From positions 159,415 to 223,414 of the forward strand of contig JYOB01000014.1 in assembly GCA_000955795.1 (NCBI GenBank): a stretch of 64,000 nucleotides of DNA, read 5' to 3'. Of this stretch, positions 46,235 through 57,268 are shown piece after piece. Under the pieces are notes generated by a model that was not told where the DNA came from, did not search any database, and was given only the letters and a program-made list of their open reading frames with translations. The DNA comes from Burkholderiaceae bacterium 26. Its GTDB lineage: Bacteria; Pseudomonadota; Gammaproteobacteria; Burkholderiales; Burkholderiaceae. The position numbers and the translations under genes were made by a program. How positions within the stretch are numbered: position 1 is the first letter of the stretch; every line of letters starts with the position of its first letter.

Positions 46235-47722
46235 TCAGGCCGCCGGCTGGCGGTTGTGCCAGTCGGTCGCCTGCTGGAACGCATGCGCAATCTGCAGCAT
46301 GCGTGCCTCTTCAAAATAGTTGCCGATGATCTGCAAGCCAACCGGCAAACCGTTGGCGCCGAAACCAGCCGGCACGCTCATGCCGGGCAGGCCAGCCAGG
46401 CTGGTCGACAGGGTGAAGATGTCTTCAAGGTACATCTGCACCGGATCATCGCTCTTCTCGCCGATCTTCCAGGCAACTGTCGGGGCGACGGGGCCCATGA
46501 TCACGTCGCACTGCGCGAATGCGTTCTGGAAATCCTGCGCGATGATGCGGCGGATCTTCTGCGCCTGCAGGTAATAGGCGTCGTAATACCCGTGGGACAA
46601 CACATAGGCGCCCACCAGGATGCGGCGCTTGACCTCCCAGCCAAACCCTTCGGCGCGGGACTTGCGATACATGTCCGCGAGATCGCGATATTCCGCCGCG
46701 CGGTGACCGTAACGCACACCGTCAAAGCGCGACAGGTTGGACGACGCCTCGGCCGGGGCGATCACGTAATACGTTGGGATCGACAGTTCGGTCTTCGGCA
46801 GGCTGATGTCGACCAGCGTGGCGCCGAGCTTTTCCAGCTCTGCCAGCGCAGCGCGCACCGTGGTGCGCACGTCGTCGGCCAGGCCTTCGCCAAAATACTC
46901 CTTGGGCAGACCGATGCGCAGGCCGGCCAGCGGGCGCGCGGCATCGGCGCCTTGCAGCGGCTGGCCGAGCAGGCGGCCGAAATCTTCCACGTCGCCCCCG
47001 CGGCCAGGTTCCAGACTCGTGGAATCGCGCGGGTCGAAGCCGGCCATGGCAGACAGCAGCAGCGCGCAATCTTCAGCCGTGCGCGCCATCGGGCCGCCCT
47101 GATCCAGCGACGAGGCGAAGGCGATCATGCCGTAGCGCGACACGCGGCCGTACGTCGGCTTGATCCCCGTAATGCCCGAGAACGATGCCGGCTGGCGGAT
47201 CGAGCCGCCCGTGTCCGTTCCCGTTGCAGCGGGCGCCAGATCGGCCGCCACCGCGGCCGCCGAGCCGCCCGACGAGCCGCCCGGCACGTGCTCGACGTTC
47301 CAGGGGTTCTTGACCGCGCCGAAGGCCGAGTTCTCATTGGACGAACCCATTGCAAACTCGTCCATGTTGGTCTTGCCCAGCGTCACCATGCCGGCCGCGC
47401 CCAGGCGCTCGACGACGGTGGCGTCAAACGGGCTGGTGTAATTGCCGAGCATCTTGGAGCCCGCCGTAGCGCGCCAGCCGCGGGTGACGAACACGTCCTT
47501 GTGCGCGATCGGCACGCCGGTCAGCGGCGCCGCGTTACCGGCTGCAATGCGCGCGTCGGCGGCCCGGGCCTGGGCAAGCGTTGCCTCGGCGTCGACGTGG
47601 GTAAAGGCGTTGAGGTGCGCCCCGGCCTCGATGCGCGACAGGTAATGGCGCGCCAGTTCTTCCGCCGAAACCTCCTTGGCGGCGAGTTGGGCGGACAGGG
47701 CTTTGATCGTGGATGCGGTCAT
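46235..47722 (-). CDS. gatA: Asp-tRNA(Asn)/Glu-tRNA(Gln) amidotransferase subunit A
   Basis: 495 residues, amidase-signature family. The Ser-cisSer-Lys triad is visible as Lys in AHKDVF, the Ser in [11 protein letters not shown] and the nucleophile Ser in [11 protein letters not shown]. It hydrolyses glutamine and passes ammonia to GatB. gatC lies 88 nt upstream on the same strand. Confidence 0.97.
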   Translation of the reverse strand: MTASTIKALSAQLAAKEVSAEELARHYLSRIEAGAHLNAFTHVDAEATLAQARAADARIAAGNAAPLTGVPIAHKDVFVTRGWRATAGSKMLGNYTSPFDATVVERLGAAGMVTLGKTNMDEFAMGSSNENSAFGAVKNPWNVEHVPGGSSGGSAAAVAADLAPAATGTDTGGSIRQPASFSGITGIKPTYGRVSRYGMIAFASSLDQGGPMARTAEDCALLLSAMAGFDPRDSTSLEPGRGGDVEDFGRLLGQPLQGADAARPLAGLRIGLPKEYFGEGLADDVRTTVRAALAELEKLGATLVDISLPKTELSIPTYYVIAPAEASSNLSRFDGVRYGHRAAEYRDLADMYRKSRAEGFGWEVKRRILVGAYVLSHGYYDAYYLQAQKIRRIIAQDFQNAFAQCDVIMGPVAPTVAWKIGEKSDDPVQMYLEDIFTLSTSLAGLPGMSVPAGFGANGLPVGLQIIGNYFEEARMLQIAHAFQQATDWHNRQPAA

Positions 47723-47810
47723 CGAATACGTTCGGATGGGCTGCCGGCAAGCGCCGGCGACGTCGAATGGAGTGGGCTCAAGGCGGGCGCGGGAGCGCCG
47801 TTTATGCGGA

Positions 47811-48110
47811 TTACTCGATCACCTTGGGCACGAGGTACAGGCCGGCTTCGGTGGCCGGCGCGCATTGCTGGTAGTCCGCGCGGCGGTCAGCCTCGGTGAC
47901 GGCATCGTCGCGCAAGCGCTGTGCTTGCGCCTGAACCTGCTCGATCGGGTGGGCCATCGGCTCAATGCCGGTGGTGTCCACGGCCTGCATCTGCTCGACC
48001 AGCGAGAAAAACTGGTTGAGCTGGGTGAGGGTCTGCGCCGCCTCGCCTTCGGAGACTTCGATACGGGCAAGGTGGGCGATGCGTTTGACGTCGGAGAGTT
48101 CGAGTGCCAT
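47811..48110 (-). CDS. gatC: Asp-tRNA(Asn)/Glu-tRNA(Gln) amidotransferase subunit C
   Basis: 99 residues. It begins [20 protein letters not shown] and ends LYLVPKVIE, the standard GatC pattern that wraps around the GatA-GatB interface. It is the first gene of the gat cluster and divergent from mreB. Confidence 0.95.
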   Translation of the reverse strand: MALELSDVKRIAHLARIEVSEGEAAQTLTQLNQFFSLVEQMQAVDTTGIEPMAHPIEQVQAQAQRLRDDAVTEADRRADYQQCAPATEAGLYLVPKVIE

Positions 48111-49656
<1,546 letters not shown>

Positions 49657-49895
49657 CGGGACCATGCACCACGCCGATCCGCGTTCCGCTGTTGCGACCG
49701 ATTTCGTGACTACCATTGTGGTCACACCAGCCGCCTTCGCGGACCGCTGAGATGCGTCTCGCGCCGGTGCGCCGTGCTCCGCCCGCCAAGGGCTTGGGCA
49801 CCGCACCAGCGCCACACCCAATCTGTTGCCGGCAGACCGTTGACCTTGACGTTGACCGTCACGCGTCTGCCGTGCCCATTTGAAGCGTCCGGGTC

Positions 49896-50942
49896 ATGGA
49901 TTACTCCCCGCCGCCCCTCTTCAAGCAGGGCCCGTCCGCCACCGCGCGGCTGGTCGCTCTGCTCGCGCTCGCGCTTGCGTTGCTGGTGATCGATGCCCGC
50001 ATGTCCGTGCTGGGCGTGGTCAGGCAAGTCGTGTCGGTCATCTTGTACCCCGTCGAACGCTTGGTGCTGATTCCTCGCGATACGGCACGTGCCGCACTCG
50101 AATACACGCAGTCGTCCACCAAGCTGGCTGTTGATAACCGCAACCTGCGCGAATCGGCCGTTGCCCAGGCGCAGCAATCGCTGCGCGCCTCGCAGCTCGA
50201 AGCGGAAAACCGCAATCTGCGCACGCTGCTCAATCTGAAGCAACACGCGGCGGTGCCCACGGTGGCGGCGGAAGTCCTCTACGAGGCACGTGACCCTTAT
50301 ACGCAGCGCATCGTGATTGATCGCGGCTCCAAGGACGGCGTGCGCGCAGGCTACCCGGTCATCGATGACCGCGGCGTGGTCGGCCAGGTGACGCGCGTAT
50401 CGCTGTTCGAATCGCAAGTCACGCTGCTGACCGACAAGGACCAGGCGATTCCCGTGGAGGTCGTGCGCAACGGCCTGCGCAGCGTGGCCTTTGGCGGCGC
50501 CCGACCGGGGGCGCTGGACCTGCGCTTCATGGCGGCCTCGGCCGATCTGCAACAGGGCGACCTGCTGGTCACGTCGGGGTTGGACGGCGTCTATCCGGCG
50601 GGCCTGCCGGTGGCGCGCATATCGCAAATCGAGCGCAAGGCCGACACCGCGTTCTCGCGGGTGGTCTGCGAACCGGTGGCCGGCATCCGCAGCAACCGGC
50701 ACCTGCTGATCGTGAAGTACGAATCGGGCTTCCCGCCGCCGACGGATCTGTCGCCAACACCGGTGCCCAAGGGCAAGAACGCTGCCCGCGACGCACGCGA
50801 AGAGAAAGACCGCGCAGCACGCGCTGCCGCCGAGGCCAATGTGCCGGGCCCCACGCCCGCAGCTGAAGAAAACACCCCGCCGCCGCGCCCGACCGACGCC
50901 GACGGCAATCCGCTGGATACCGATTCAGCGCAAAAACGCTGA
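49896..50942 (+). CDS. mreC: Cell shape-determining protein MreC
   Basis: 348 residues: one membrane segment (about 15-37), a coiled coil (about 65-105) and the periplasmic beta-barrel domain (VDRGSKDGVRAGYPVID-like and VTSGLDGVYPAGLPV blocks). A C-terminal extension of about 75 residues is Pro/Ala/Lys-rich and probably disordered. MreC activates PBP2-RodA. The 239 nt between mreB and mreC contain no obvious hairpin or gene. Confidence 0.95.
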   Translation: MDYSPPPLFKQGPSATARLVALLALALALLVIDARMSVLGVVRQVVSVILYPVERLVLIPRDTARAALEYTQSSTKLAVDNRNLRESAVAQAQQSLRASQLEAENRNLRTLLNLKQHAAVPTVAAEVLYEARDPYTQRIVIDRGSKDGVRAGYPVIDDRGVVGQVTRVSLFESQVTLLTDKDQAIPVEVVRNGLRSVAFGGARPGALDLRFMAASADLQQGDLLVTSGLDGVYPAGLPVARISQIERKADTAFSRVVCEPVAGIRSNRHLLIVKYESGFPPPTDLSPTPVPKGKNAARDAREEKDRAARAAAEANVPGPTPAAEENTPPPRPTDADGNPLDTDSAQKR

Positions 50943-50958
50943 AGCGAGGCCATCGATC

Positions 50959-51471
50959 ATGAACTCGCCCCAATACCTGCTGCGCCCGGTCAACCCCGGC
51001 TTCATCGCTTTCAGCTTCGTGCTGGCGTTCCTGTTCAACCTGATGCCGTGGGGCCACATGCAGTGGATTCCCGATCTGGTGGCACTCGTGCTGGTGTTCT
51101 GGAACATCCACCAGCCGCGCCGCGTGGGCATGGTGGTGGCCTTCCTGCTGGGTCTGTTGATGGACGTGCACGAAGCGCGTCTGCTTGGCGAACACGCGAT
51201 GGCCTACACGATGCTGTCGTACTTCGCGATCACGATTCACCGGCGCGTGCTGTGGTTCTCGGTGCTGTCGCAGGCGCTGCATGTGCTGCCGCTGCTGGTG
51301 CTGGCTCACGCCGTACCGATCGTCATCCGCCTGCTGATGGGCGCGCACCTGCCGGACTGGCAGGTCATCCTGCCGCCGCTGATCGAAGCCGCCCTGTGGC
51401 CGTTCGCAAACGCGTTCCTGCTGGCGCCGCAGCGGCGCCCGGAGAGCGTCGATGAAACTCGGCCCATCTAA
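50959..51471 (+). CDS. mreD: Rod-shape-determining membrane protein MreD
   Basis: 170 residues with about five membrane segments; the N-terminus LLRPVNPGFIAFSFVLAFLFN and the MDVHEARLLGEHAMAY block are typical of betaproteobacterial MreD. It lies 16 nt after mreC and is part of the elongasome. Confidence 0.93.
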   Translation: MNSPQYLLRPVNPGFIAFSFVLAFLFNLMPWGHMQWIPDLVALVLVFWNIHQPRRVGMVVAFLLGLLMDVHEARLLGEHAMAYTMLSYFAITIHRRVLWFSVLSQALHVLPLLVLAHAVPIVIRLLMGAHLPDWQVILPPLIEAALWPFANAFLLAPQRRPESVDETRPI

Positions 51472-51513
51472 GGTGGCCGATCTGATGCACCCCGCCGTTA
51501 GCGTTCACCTGGC

Positions 51514-53916
51514 ATGACCGAAATCCGCAACGTCGAACAGGAGCTGTCGCGCTTCCGCCTGCGGCTGGCGGCGGCCGCCCTTTTCGTGCTCGTCTGCTTC
51601 GGGCTGCTGCTGGCGCGCTTCTTCTGGCTGCAGGAGGTCAAGCACGAGCAGTATTCCGCCAAGGCGGAAGACAACCGCATCTCGGTGGCGCCGATCGAGC
51701 CCAATCGCGGCATCATCATGGACCGCAACGGCGTGGTGCTGGCGCGCAACTATTCGGCGTACACGCTGGAGATCACGCCGTCCAAGCTGCAGGACACGCT
51801 GGACAACACGATCGACCAGCTCGCCCAGTTGGTCGATATCCAGCCGCGCGACCGCCGCCGCTTCAAGCGCCTGATGGAAGATGCGCGCAGCTTCGAAAGC
51901 CTGCCGATCCGCAGTCAGCTGACCGATCAGGAAGTGGCACGCTTCTCGGCGCAGCGCTTCCGCTTTCCGGGCGTGGACGTGCATGCGCGATTGTTCCGCC
52001 AATACCCGCTGGGCGAATCGGCGTCGCACGTGATCGGCTACATCGGCCGGATTTCCGAGCGCGACCTGGACCGCATCGACAACATGAGCGATGCCAACAG
52101 CCAGCCCGGCGTGGCGTACGACCCGCGCAAGGATTCCAACAACTACAGCGGCACGGAATACATCGGCAAGGTCGGCATTGAACAGAGCTACGAGACTGAG
52201 CTGCACGGCCTGACCGGCTACGAAGAGGTGGAAGTGAGCGCGGGCGGGCGGCCAATCCGTACGCTGTCGACCTCGCAAGCTACGCCGGGCAACAACCTGA
52301 TCCTGTCGCTCGATATCAACCTGCAGCGGCTGGCCGAGCAGCTCTTCGGCAACCGCCGGGGCGCACTGGTGGCGATCGAGCCAGAGACGGGCGACATCCT
52401 CGCGTTCGTCTCCAAGCCGACGTTCGATCCGAACCTGTTTATTGAAGGCATCGACAGCGCGACCTGGAACGAGCTGAACAGCTCGCCGGACAAGCCACTG
52501 CTGAACCGCCCGCTGCGCGGCACCTATCCGCCCGGCTCGACTTACAAGCCGTTCATGGCGCTGGGCGCGCTCGAGCTTGGCAAGCGCACGCCGCAGTGGG
52601 GCATGGCCGATCCGGGTTCGTTCACGCTGGGTAACCACACGTTCCGCGACGACGTGCCGGGCGGGCACGGCTGGGTCGACATGTACCGCTCCATCGTGAT
52701 GTCGTGCGACACGTATTACTACCGGCTCGCCAACGACATGGGCGTCAACGCCATCCACGATTTCATGAAGCCGTTCGGCTTCGGGCAGGTCACGGGCATC
52801 GACATCGAAGGCGAGCGCACGGGCATCCTGCCGTCCACCGACTGGAAGCGCAAAGCCTACAAGCGCCCCGAACAGCAGAAGTGGTACGACGGCGAAACCA
52901 TCTCGCTGGGCATCGGCCAGGGCTACAACAACTTCACCATCCTGCAGCTCGCGCATGCCATATCGACGCTGGCCAACAACGGTGTGGTGATGAAGCCCCA
53001 CCTGGTGAAGGCGGTCGAAGATTCGCTATCCAAGTCGCGCTCGCTGACAGTGCCGACCGAGAGCTACCGTATTCCGCTCAAGCAGGCGAACATCGACGTG
53101 ATCAAGCGCGCCATGGTGGGCGTGAACCAGGCCGGTACGGCAGCCAAGGCGTTCATCGGTGCGCAATACGTGTCGGCGGGCAAAACGGGGACGGCGCAGG
53201 TGTACTCGCTGGGCAAGAACGAAAAGTACAACCACCACGCGATTCCCGAAAACAAGCGCGATCACGCGCTGTTCGAAGCGTTCGCACCGGCGGACCATCC
53301 GAAGATCGCGCTGGCAGTCATCGTCGAGAACGCCGGCTTCGGCGCCACGTCGGCCGCGCCAATTGCGCGTGCGGTCATGGACTATTACCTGACGGGCAAA
53401 TGGCCCGCCGAGCTGGCCGCCACCGCGCCGAAGCCCCAGCAGCAACCGCCGGTGGATACGCCGAGTGTGTTCTCGACCGGCAAGACGGCCACCATCGCCA
53501 GCGCGACGGCTGCGCCCCAGGTTGCTGCAGAAGCAGCGTCAGGTGTGGCTGCCGCTTCGGGCGTGGCAGCCGCCGCCAGTGCTGTGGCCGCCGCTTCGGC
53601 GCCGGCCGCATCGGCGGTGGCATCAGGCGCCACCCGCAGCGCGCCGCCGCTGTCGCCGGACCTGGTGGCGCCGGCCCTGCGCGAAGCCGGCACCAGCGCC
53701 GAAGCTGTCGCCCCGGCCACGCTCGACGCCCAGGTGCTGCAAGCGCTGTCGCATGCGCAACCGGCACCCGAACTGCCACCGCGCGGACGTGGCAACGCTG
53801 CCGCACCGGCGGCGGCCCCAGCGACCACGCCAAAGGGCGCAAAGGACGCCAAGCCGGGTAACAAGCCGGCGACGAAGCCCGCGCAGAAACCGGCCTCCAA
53901 ACCGGCCGCGCCCTGA
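51514..53916 (+). CDS. mrdA: Penicillin-binding protein 2 (peptidoglycan DD-transpeptidase) with long C-terminal tail
   Basis: 800 residues. Short cytoplasmic N-terminus, one TM (about 17-38), the pedestal domain (RGIIMDRNG), and a transpeptidase domain with STYK (342-345, catalytic Ser342), SCD (397-399) and KTGT (557-560). The canonical protein would end near residue 645 (DYYLTGKWP). Some 155 residues of Ala/Pro/Val/Lys-rich low-complexity sequence follow, ending in KPA repeats. PBP2 cross-links the lateral wall in partnership with RodA, encoded next. Confidence 0.96.
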   Translation: MTEIRNVEQELSRFRLRLAAAALFVLVCFGLLLARFFWLQEVKHEQYSAKAEDNRISVAPIEPNRGIIMDRNGVVLARNYSAYTLEITPSKLQDTLDNTIDQLAQLVDIQPRDRRRFKRLMEDARSFESLPIRSQLTDQEVARFSAQRFRFPGVDVHARLFRQYPLGESASHVIGYIGRISERDLDRIDNMSDANSQPGVAYDPRKDSNNYSGTEYIGKVGIEQSYETELHGLTGYEEVEVSAGGRPIRTLSTSQATPGNNLILSLDINLQRLAEQLFGNRRGALVAIEPETGDILAFVSKPTFDPNLFIEGIDSATWNELNSSPDKPLLNRPLRGTYPPGSTYKPFMALGALELGKRTPQWGMADPGSFTLGNHTFRDDVPGGHGWVDMYRSIVMSCDTYYYRLANDMGVNAIHDFMKPFGFGQVTGIDIEGERTGILPSTDWKRKAYKRPEQQKWYDGETISLGIGQGYNNFTILQLAHAISTLANNGVVMKPHLVKAVEDSLSKSRSLTVPTESYRIPLKQANIDVIKRAMVGVNQAGTAAKAFIGAQYVSAGKTGTAQVYSLGKNEKYNHHAIPENKRDHALFEAFAPADHPKIALAVIVENAGFGATSAAPIARAVMDYYLTGKWPAELAATAPKPQQQPPVDTPSVFSTGKTATIASATAAPQVAAEAASGVAAASGVAAAASAVAAASAPAASAVASGATRSAPPLSPDLVAPALREAGTSAEAVAPATLDAQVLQALSHAQPAPELPPRGRGNAAAPAAAPATTPKGAKDAKPGNKPATKPAQKPASKPAAP

Positions 53917-53939
53917 TATTTGCGCTTGAGGATCTCGCC

Positions 53940-55091
53940 ATGAACAAACTGGACAAGCGCCGCATATTCAACATCATCAAGTCGCTCTTCACCGGCTTCG
54001 ATGGCCCGCTGGCGCTGATCGTCTTCCTGCTGCTCGGCACGGGATTGGTCGCGCTGTATTCGGCCGCCATCGACATGCCGGGCCGGGTGGAAGATCAGGT
54101 CCGCAACATCCTGCTGTCGTTCGTGCTGATGTGGATCATCGCCAACCTGCCGCAGCAAACGCTGATGCGCTTTGCGGTGCCGCTCTACACCGTCGGCGTG
54201 GCGCTGTTGATTGGCGTGGCGGCGTTCGGACTGATCCGCAAGGGCGCGCGGCGGTGGCTCAATATCGGCGTGGTGGTACAGCCCTCAGAGATCATGAAGA
54301 TCGCCATGCCGCTCATGCTGGCGTGGTACTTCCAGAAGCGCGAGGGCGTGATCCACTGGTATGACTATCTGGCGGCAACCTTGCTGCTGCTGATTCCCGT
54401 GGGGCTCATTGCCAAGCAGCCGGACCTGGGCACCGCGCTTCTGGTGCTGGCGGCAGGCATCTACGTGATCTACTTTGCCGGGCTGTCGTGGCGGCTGATC
54501 GTGCCGGTGCTGGTGATTGCAGTCACGGCGATCACGCTGGTGGTGTCGTTCGAATCACGCATCTGCGCTCCTGGCGTGAACTGGCCGATCCTGCACGACT
54601 ACCAGCAACACCGCGTGTGTACGCTGCTCGACCCGACCACCGACCCGCTCGGCAAGGGCTTCCACACCATCCAGTCGATCATCGCCATCGGCTCGGGCGG
54701 CGTGACGGGCAAGGGGTGGCTGAAGGGTACGCAAACCCACCTGGAGTTCATCCCCGAGAAGCACACCGACTTCATCTTCGCGGTGTATTCGGAGGAGTTC
54801 GGGCTGGTGGGCAACGGCGTGCTGCTGTTCCTGTATCTGCTGCTGATCTTGCGTGGGCTCTTTATTGCAGCCAACGCGGGGACGCTGTTCGGGCGCCTGC
54901 TGGCTGGGTCGATCACGCTGATCTTCTTTACTTACGCCTTCGTCAACATGGGCATGGTGAGCGGCATCCTGCCTGTCGTGGGTGTGCCGCTGCCGCTCAT
55001 CAGTTACGGGGGGACGGCGCTTGTCACGCTGGGCATGGGCATCGGCATCCTGATGAGCATCGCCCGACAGAAACGCTTCGTGCAGACCTGA
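53940..55091 (+). CDS. rodA: Peptidoglycan glycosyltransferase RodA (SEDS family)
   Basis: 383 residues with about ten membrane segments. SEDS hallmarks: RKGARRWLNIG, QPSEIMKIAMPL, KQPDLGTAL, and the C-terminal PVVGVPLPLISYGGTAL. It polymerises glycan strands from lipid II for cell elongation. It lies 23 nt after mrdA and ends at a strong terminator, closing the operon. Confidence 0.96.
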   Translation: MNKLDKRRIFNIIKSLFTGFDGPLALIVFLLLGTGLVALYSAAIDMPGRVEDQVRNILLSFVLMWIIANLPQQTLMRFAVPLYTVGVALLIGVAAFGLIRKGARRWLNIGVVVQPSEIMKIAMPLMLAWYFQKREGVIHWYDYLAATLLLLIPVGLIAKQPDLGTALLVLAAGIYVIYFAGLSWRLIVPVLVIAVTAITLVVSFESRICAPGVNWPILHDYQQHRVCTLLDPTTDPLGKGFHTIQSIIAIGSGGVTGKGWLKGTQTHLEFIPEKHTDFIFAVYSEEFGLVGNGVLLFLYLLLILRGLFIAANAGTLFGRLLAGSITLIFFTYAFVNMGMVSGILPVVGVPLPLISYGGTALVTLGMGIGILMSIARQKRFVQT

Positions 55092-55092
55092 C

Positions 55093-55123
55093 AAAACGGC
55101 CGCCAGAATTTGGCGGCCGTTTT
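55093..55123. terminator. Bidirectional terminator between rodA and the acyl-CoA ligase
   Basis: AAAACGGCCGCCA, a GAATT loop and TGGCGGCCGTTTT form a 13-bp perfect stem with A/T tracts on both sides, between convergent genes. Confidence 0.93.
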
Positions 55124-55127
55124 GCTT

Positions 55128-56816
55128 TCAGGCGGCGATGGCTTCTTCGCGCAGCAACCTTCGCAACACCTTGCCCGTTGCGGTAGCGGGTAGCGCATCA
55201 TGGAACTTCACGCGCCGCGGCACCTTGTACGGCGCCATGTTGTCGCGCGACCAGGCAATCAGCTCGGCTTCCGAGAGCGTCACGCCGTTCATCGGCACCA
55301 CGTGCGCGCACACGACTTCGCCTTTCTCAGGATCGGGGATGGGCGTCACGGCCACTTGGCGGATGCCCGGGTGGCGCGACAGCAGCGCCTCGACCTCTTC
55401 CGGAAACACGCTGTAGCCCGACACCTTGATCATCTCTTTGATGCGGCCCTGCCATTGCAGGTAGCCGTCGGGCGAGACCTGGCCGATATCGCCGGTGCGC
55501 AGAAAGCCGTTGTGCAGGACGGCGCGCGTGGCCTCGTCGCGCTGCCAGTAGCCGCGGAACACGCCGGGGCTGCGGATGGTGATTTCGCCAGCCTGGCCGG
55601 GCGGCAGTTCAGCGCCGGTATGCGGGTCGACGATGCGCACCTCAGTCTGCGGGACGATCTTGCCGTGCCAACCCCAGCGCGGGGCATCGGCAGGCGTGAT
55701 GGCGTCGCAGGTGTGGGTTTCCGACAGGCCATAGGCGGCTTCATAGATGCGGCACTGCGGGCCGGCAAATGCACGCCACTGCTCGGCAATGGCTTCGGTC
55801 AGCGTGACACCGAAACTGGTGCATGGGTTGGCCAGCAAGGATTCCATGCGGTACTGCGCCGCGTCCGGATGCGCCATGACCGCCAGGTTCATTGGCGTCA
55901 TGCTGTACCAGCGTGTCACGCGGTAGCGGTCGATGGCCTGCAGCACGGCCAGGGGATCGAACCGATAGAGCAGGATGGTCGTCGCGCCGGAATACAGCAT
56001 CACGTTCATGCCCATCAGCATGCCGGCGATATGAGACAGCGGCGCCACCGCCAGCATCACGTCCGAAGCGTGGATGCCGCTGACCTGCACCGTAACGGCG
56101 GTCTTATACAGCGCGTTGCGATGCGTAAGCATGGCGCCCTTGGGGCGGCCTGTGGTGCCGGAGGTGTAGACCATCAGCGCCACTTCGTCGAGGTCAACGG
56201 TGATGGCAGCCACAGCATCTCGCTCGGCCACATCCACCGGTTCGGCCATTAGTTGCATGAGGTCGAGCTGCGCAGCGCCCGGCTTGTTCTTGAGCGGCGG
56301 TGCAGACGAGGCATCGGCGGCAATCAGCTCGGGCGGCACGGCCAGCGCCTTGCGGCACGCGGGCTGCGAAGGCTGCAGATCGGCATAGCGCGTGGTAATG
56401 ACGGTTGTGACCGACGTACCCGGCCGCGCGGCCTCGACAATCGGCATCAGATCGGCCGCCGCCACCAGAATCTTGGCGCCGCAATCGGCCAGTTGGTCAC
56501 GCAGTTCGTGCTGACGCGACAGCGGCCCGCAGGGCACGACGATACCGCCCAGCTTGGCCGTGGCCAGATGGGCCACGATGGCTTGCGGACAGTTGTGCAG
56601 AAACAGCGCAACGCGATCGCCGCGTGTCACGCCCAGTCGCTGCAACTGCACCGCCAGCCGCGTTGAGGCCTGATCCAGCTCGCGCCAGCAGATCGTGCGG
56701 CCGTACCACAACAGGGCGATGCGCTCGGGCGTCTGCTGCGCATGGAGGGCGCAATACCGGTGCAGCGGCATCTCGCCCGCCAGATAGTTGACCGGTTCAC
56801 GGTTCTGGATGGTCAT
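55128..56816 (-). CDS. AMP-dependent acyl-CoA ligase (fatty or aromatic acid type)
   Basis: 562 residues of the ANL superfamily. Motifs: AMP/P-loop YTSGTTGRPKGA (about 215-226), YGLSETH (adenine site), GFLRTGDIG, and the catalytic Lys near the C-terminus in ATGKVLRRLL. It activates a carboxylic acid as acyl-AMP and then the CoA thioester. Sequence alone does not separate long-chain fatty acids from aromatic acids. It is monocistronic and divergent from a LysR regulator across 452 bp. Confidence 0.85.
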   Translation of the reverse strand: MTIQNREPVNYLAGEMPLHRYCALHAQQTPERIALLWYGRTICWRELDQASTRLAVQLQRLGVTRGDRVALFLHNCPQAIVAHLATAKLGGIVVPCGPLSRQHELRDQLADCGAKILVAAADLMPIVEAARPGTSVTTVITTRYADLQPSQPACRKALAVPPELIAADASSAPPLKNKPGAAQLDLMQLMAEPVDVAERDAVAAITVDLDEVALMVYTSGTTGRPKGAMLTHRNALYKTAVTVQVSGIHASDVMLAVAPLSHIAGMLMGMNVMLYSGATTILLYRFDPLAVLQAIDRYRVTRWYSMTPMNLAVMAHPDAAQYRMESLLANPCTSFGVTLTEAIAEQWRAFAGPQCRIYEAAYGLSETHTCDAITPADAPRWGWHGKIVPQTEVRIVDPHTGAELPPGQAGEITIRSPGVFRGYWQRDEATRAVLHNGFLRTGDIGQVSPDGYLQWQGRIKEMIKVSGYSVFPEEVEALLSRHPGIRQVAVTPIPDPEKGEVVCAHVVPMNGVTLSEAELIAWSRDNMAPYKVPRRVKFHDALPATATGKVLRRLLREEAIAA

Positions 56817-57268
56817 GTGGTGTCTCCTCGGCCGCCGGCATCGCGGGGCGACACATCGGCCGTGATGGCTGCCCTCGTTGCGGGGCGCTCATGCGGGTCA
56901 GGGTTCGCGGCATCCATTATTCAAGTATGGCGAAGCCATCTGGCCACCGCCGCACCGATTTGCGCAAAACCGCGTTCCACCCATGATTTGGGTCAAACAT
57001 GACCTCGCGCAAGACGAATCCCCAAAAAAATCTACCGCTCGGTATAGAGTCTCGGCGCAAATCTGCTGTTGCGTCAATCGGTGAGAAGTCGGATACGCCG
57101 CCCTGACAATAAAACAGCGCAAACACAACTGGGGCGGCATTCTCACATGAGCGTGCACTCACATTCAAGGATCGCCCCTAGGCAGTGAATTGCTTGTGCC
57201 ACTATTAAACATTTGCTGTCACGACAGATTTGTTCTATTTTTGACAACAAATTATGTGAGAGGCTGGA
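56817..57268. other. 452-bp divergent intergenic region, ligase/lysR
   Basis: No gene. It is AT-richer than its surroundings. It contains the dyad TACCG-CT-CGGTA (57033-57044), the palindrome CTGTC-AC-GACAG (57216-57227) and TTGACA (57241-57246), a consensus -35 hexamer 23 nt before the lysR ATG. The second palindrome lies where LysR-type autoregulatory sites are usually found. Confidence 0.5.
57216..57227. promoter_or_regulatory. Palindrome upstream of lysR, candidate autoregulatory site
   Basis: CTGTC (57216-57220) and GACAG (57223-57227) are inverted copies 2 nt apart, 42 bp before the lysR ATG and next to TTGACA. LysR-type proteins bind dyads in this position. Confidence 0.4.

Noticed and set aside
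45494-47899. An 801-codon plus-strand open frame across gatA and the lipoprotein gene
   Set aside because: Antisense shadow of gatA (catalytic triad intact on the other strand); no ribosome binding site and low-complexity Arg/Ala translation.
53517-53916. Apparent repeats in the 3' part of mrdA taken as a tandem DNA repeat
   Set aside because: The similarity comes from Ala/Pro/Lys codon reuse in a low-complexity protein tail, with no fixed unit length.
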